Source: Phoronis australis | Lineage: Eukaryota; Phoronida; Phoronidae | Length of the DNA: 64,000 bases | NCBI GenBank assembly: GCA_002633005.1 | Contig: NMRA01000558.1 | Location: 70,441 to 134,440 of the forward strand | Direction: 5' to 3' | Shown: positions 60,701-64,000 of the stretch, in pieces | Numbering within the stretch: position 1 is the stretch's first letter | How the letters are laid out: the number at the start of each line of letters is the position of its first letter | Translations under genes and position numbers: made by a program | The notes under the pieces: model-generated | Databases searched by the model: none | What the model was told of the DNA's origin: nothing | What the model saw: only the letters and a program-made list of their open reading frames with translations

Positions 60701-63700
60701 AGAAGCAAACTCCAAAATATGAAAATTGTCGCAAGGGGTCAGCACAGGATGGGTCTGTCCTTAAATGGGCGGGGTGGAGTCCTATCCATGATATAAACTT
60801 ACATGACAAATTGCGTGAAAACGAGTAACTTTGCAGCAACTAAGGCAGTCACAAAAATGAGACTAAGGAGACATTGGTAGTCAGATTTGCTAAACAAATG
60901 AGTGTTCGTCATCCCGTCCATGATAAAAAATGTGTCTACAAAATTTCATGATGATTCATCAAGGGGTTTGAGAGATAGAGAGGCAGAGAGACACAAGGAC
61001 AGAGATGACAATAATATGCATCTAAGATAAGATTTTTCCAGTTTTAGACACAATATGGTGTTAAGGTACTTATTTTGTTTTCATTTCATCAGAAACATTG
61101 CTGCTTTGAATAACTATTAGTCTCATTACCATCCTTCACATAAAGCAGTTCAACAATGCGTTCTACCTGTGTTGCAATCCCCAACTGTGACCTGCTTGTA
61201 CAGAGCATAAACCTTCAGTTTTTCATCATCTGTTGGGCTCTTTGTAAGCTTCTTGACTTCCGCGGCCGCTTCCTCAAATGACTTACAACAGAAAGAGAGT
61301 CAAGTAATGAAAGTCTTCACAACCATTGATACGGGAACACATAACCATGTATTTTCCCAGAACACACATTCAAGAATTTGTTCCAATTAATCAATGTCCA
61401 ATGCTTTTGCTCAGACACATGGCGAGGGGGTCACTTTTTGAGGCTTAAATACCTAGTACCCTATTCTTGTGGTTACAACTCCAACATTGCCCCATGTTAA
61501 TTCTGGGAGTTTTGACTTCATTGTAGATTTTGAGATTGAAGCATTTTTTTCAAAAAATGTTAAGTCATGTGAAGCATAATAAAGAATAACCTGGCTAACA
61601 CAAGACACTTTTATCTTATGACAGTGTAAATTGCACAGGTAATATATTTCGATTTTAATTGAATTTTAGATCTAAAGGATCAAATGGGCAAATTTTAATG
61701 AAAGGTAATTCCAAAGTCATGGTATTTTCTGGTTTTCATTATATTTTCACTCATTAAAAGTTATCAGCAGCTCCCAATGATCACTATCATTTGGAATATG
61801 TTACCCATGAGGACTGCCAACCTGGCCCCAAGGGTTGGCGGCTCAAATACAGTCACTATGTCAGTTCTGGATGATGTCACTTTTAGATCACTTCACAGAT
61901 AACTCAACAGTGTATACACTAGAAAAACTTGAAGGAATGAATACGTTATCTCACAGCCAAAGCGTTTTTATAAATTTATCTTTGATCCAATTTTTAAAGT
62001 TGTGAAGCAGCTGGTTGTCATCTATGTGACCAAAACATTTTTGGTGGTGCTTCACCCTTATCTATTAAGTGATCTAAATACATCATGAAGGTTAAAGTTG
62101 CATCCCTCCCTGACTGGCTGGCTAAAAAAAATAAAAAAATCAAAGTAAGCCTTTTAAGCAAACAATGTTCCGAGATAGGATTCTATTTCCGTAACCAACT
62201 CATCAATGACTCAAGAACACGAATTTATTGACAAAATGACAAATTTTGAAATTGCCTCAATGAAAATAGGATCTGCAAGAAATTTTGAATTTTGTGACAC
62301 TTATTTACATTGGCCTTGAATTTTGTTTTTAGGAAATAAATTAATTTCTAATCAAAACGTTACATCGAGAATTTGGTAGAGTTTGAGAGCATTTTGCACA
62401 CTCTTTTTGACTAGAAAGTAGTTTGGGACGTAACACCAAGATTTTTTATGTAAATGGTAAACAATGTTTCAATGACTATGTTTCCAGTTCTGGATCACTC
62501 GGACCAGTCTGCACCACAAGACAGTTATTGTTTACAATCCAACTCCATTAACGTACATACTTGATATTAATATTTTCTGAATCCTTTCACCATGGTGATC
62601 GTGGTAATTCCAAAAATGTATTACACATACTGATTAGCTCTTCTTATTCATGCATTCACTGTTTTAAGAGGTGTTAATTTGCGGCAGCTGATCTCGAGTG
62701 ACCGCTATTACTACACTGCTTAACACCTCTTGGCAGGAATGATAACTACAATGATCATGCGTGTCATGTCAGAAGACACCGAAATTGTCTAGTATATTGA
62801 AGATACCGCTTGGCACATTGGGGAAACTATGAGTAAAAAACAGTAATAGTTATTTATAAAAGACTGACTCTTCAAAGCTTCTTCAGAAAAAACACGAGAG
62901 TGTATGTTCTCACAGACAAATGTCATACTCAAAAACACTTGACATCTCATGATTTCGGCATGTGTTATGACAGATATGCGTCGTCTCAGAGACAAGAATT
63001 GTTCCAAACAAGTGGACTTAGGTAATAATATAACTGGCAGCCTAAAGTACGTGAACATAGAAACACATTCTGCATTGAACCAACTTCACTCTAGGTTAAC
63101 CCTTCAGTTATCAATTCTGCCGAAAGGTGTCGCACTTTTAAAATGGCTGCCTTACTAAATCCGAATTGCAAATGAACGCCTTGGAAAAACTTGGAGATTA
63201 CACATAAGAAGCGACCAATTAGTACTGAGTAATACATTTTTGGAATCATCACGACTAGAGGATTCAGAAAATAGTAGCATCAAGTATATACGTTAATACA
63301 GTTGGATTGTAAACAATAACCCTCAAGGCAAACACAAAGTGTTAGCCTTATGATCATATGATAATTTCACAAAAATAAATTTGGAACAATATTAATACAA
63401 GAATTTACTGCAGTGAGATGCCCATAATTGAACATAATTATAAGAATCTGGGGAAAATAACAGTATCGCCAGACTAGTAACTCTAGACTAGGGTCTAGTC
63501 TAGGGACACACCCACTTTGGAATGAAGCCCTTAGATAACACCTGTATCCAAACTGGGTAAACGTCTTCGTGGTACAAGTTCACGTCACACTTGAAATTCA
63601 GTGAATGTATTATTTCACGAGTATTACTCTAAAACAACGACGTACGATTACGAACGCTGAACGATCGATTTAATCGAAATCCTCGGCCCTCGTGACGGGG

Positions 63701-63857
63701 CGATTGTGTTTCTTTGTTCGTTTACCGTGTGCAGAACTGAAAAGCGTTTTATGTCAACGGAAAATGTAAAGCACATACGGTAACCCAATCATGTAAACTG
63801 ACATTACACACATATTCTACGAAGACAGGCAATGCTTACCGTTACAGTTTTAGACAT
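57741..63857 (-). CDS. Acyl-CoA-binding protein (diazepam-binding inhibitor family)
   Basis: A complete 91-residue ACBP, a cytosolic four-helix protein that binds long-chain acyl-CoA esters and keeps them available for lipid metabolism. Four coding exons, read from the right: 63857-63840, 61281-61167, 59429-59367, 57820-57741; all have GT-AG borders, with phases 0, 1 and 1. The protein starts [18 protein letters not shown]. It has the signature Y-x2-YKQVTVGD ([11 protein letters not shown]), then [17 protein letters not shown], and ends LGKYGNCE. The tyrosines of YxxYK and the lysine of KAKWDAW correspond to known acyl-CoA contact positions. The third exon is exactly 63 nt. Its length is typical of the small single-domain family, not of larger ACBD proteins. 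It is transcribed towards the protease array and has no evident functional link to it. Confidence 0.95.
58060..58620. repeat. Probable repeat in ACBP intron 3
   Basis: The segment has internal inverted phrases, such as CAAGTCGTAGTGTGG near 58184 against ACACTACGACTTG near 58440, together with repeated AGTGTGGA(C/T)G. This suggests a foldback-type element. Open frames within it do not resemble known proteins. Its limits are approximate. Confidence 0.35.
59177..59214. repeat. GT-rich microsatellite
   Basis: GT repeat with occasional C interruptions, in intron 3 of the ACBP gene, about 150 bp on the 3' side of exon 3. Confidence 0.9.
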
Positions 63858-64000
63858 ACTGATGACACTGAATGACTGATCGAAATGGTTGCGAAGATGC
63901 CGGTGATCACGCTATCTCGTAAACGACTCTCCAAACCAGGAAACTTCCACAAACTCCACAGGGGACTTTATCAGTCACAAGGTGGCGATGCCGTGCTTGA

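Overview
This window is eukaryotic genomic DNA. It holds multi-exon genes with GT-AG introns, AATAAA signals and intronic transposon debris, and nothing that looks like an operon. A tandem array of secreted astacin-ShKT-WSC-like proteases, a dense load of small foldback elements, a heavy excess of the palindrome TACATGTA and a haplotype-like assembly duplication all suggest a highly heterozygous marine invertebrate. I cannot place the phylum from sequence alone.

Layout. Bases 1-840 hold weak exon-like stretches on the minus strand that I could not identify. Bases 841-12255 hold no gene I can support, only dispersed repeats. Bases 12256-55231 hold four complete plus-strand paralogues in tandem, called here A (12256-21584), B (23849-33318), C (35590-40439) and D (43820-55231). 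Each has nine coding exons with the same intron phases, and each encodes a 363-370 residue protein: signal peptide, short propeptide, astacin zinc-protease domain (HEMMHxIGFxHE and an MHY Met-turn), one six-cysteine ShKT domain and one six-cysteine WSC-like domain. The introns carry foldback/MITE-like elements, a decayed THAP-domain ORF and a perfect 42-bp palindrome. Bases 55233-56051 are a near-identical ~410-bp direct duplication around a single N. Bases 57741-63857 hold a complete four-exon acyl-CoA-binding protein gene on the minus strand.

How the genes relate. The proteases should be secreted zymogens. The position of the first domain Trp implies cleavage at a conserved RLR|SG site, which would give a mature N-terminus as in other astacins. 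ShKT and WSC-like modules probably act in binding or substrate targeting. The most striking pattern is mosaicism. In exons 1-7, B and C pair together; in exons 8-9, A pairs with B and C pairs with D. Exon lengths, private indels and sequence all agree, so the C-terminal modules appear to have been exchanged with a breakpoint in intron 7. The acyl-CoA-binding protein gene is an unrelated neighbour.
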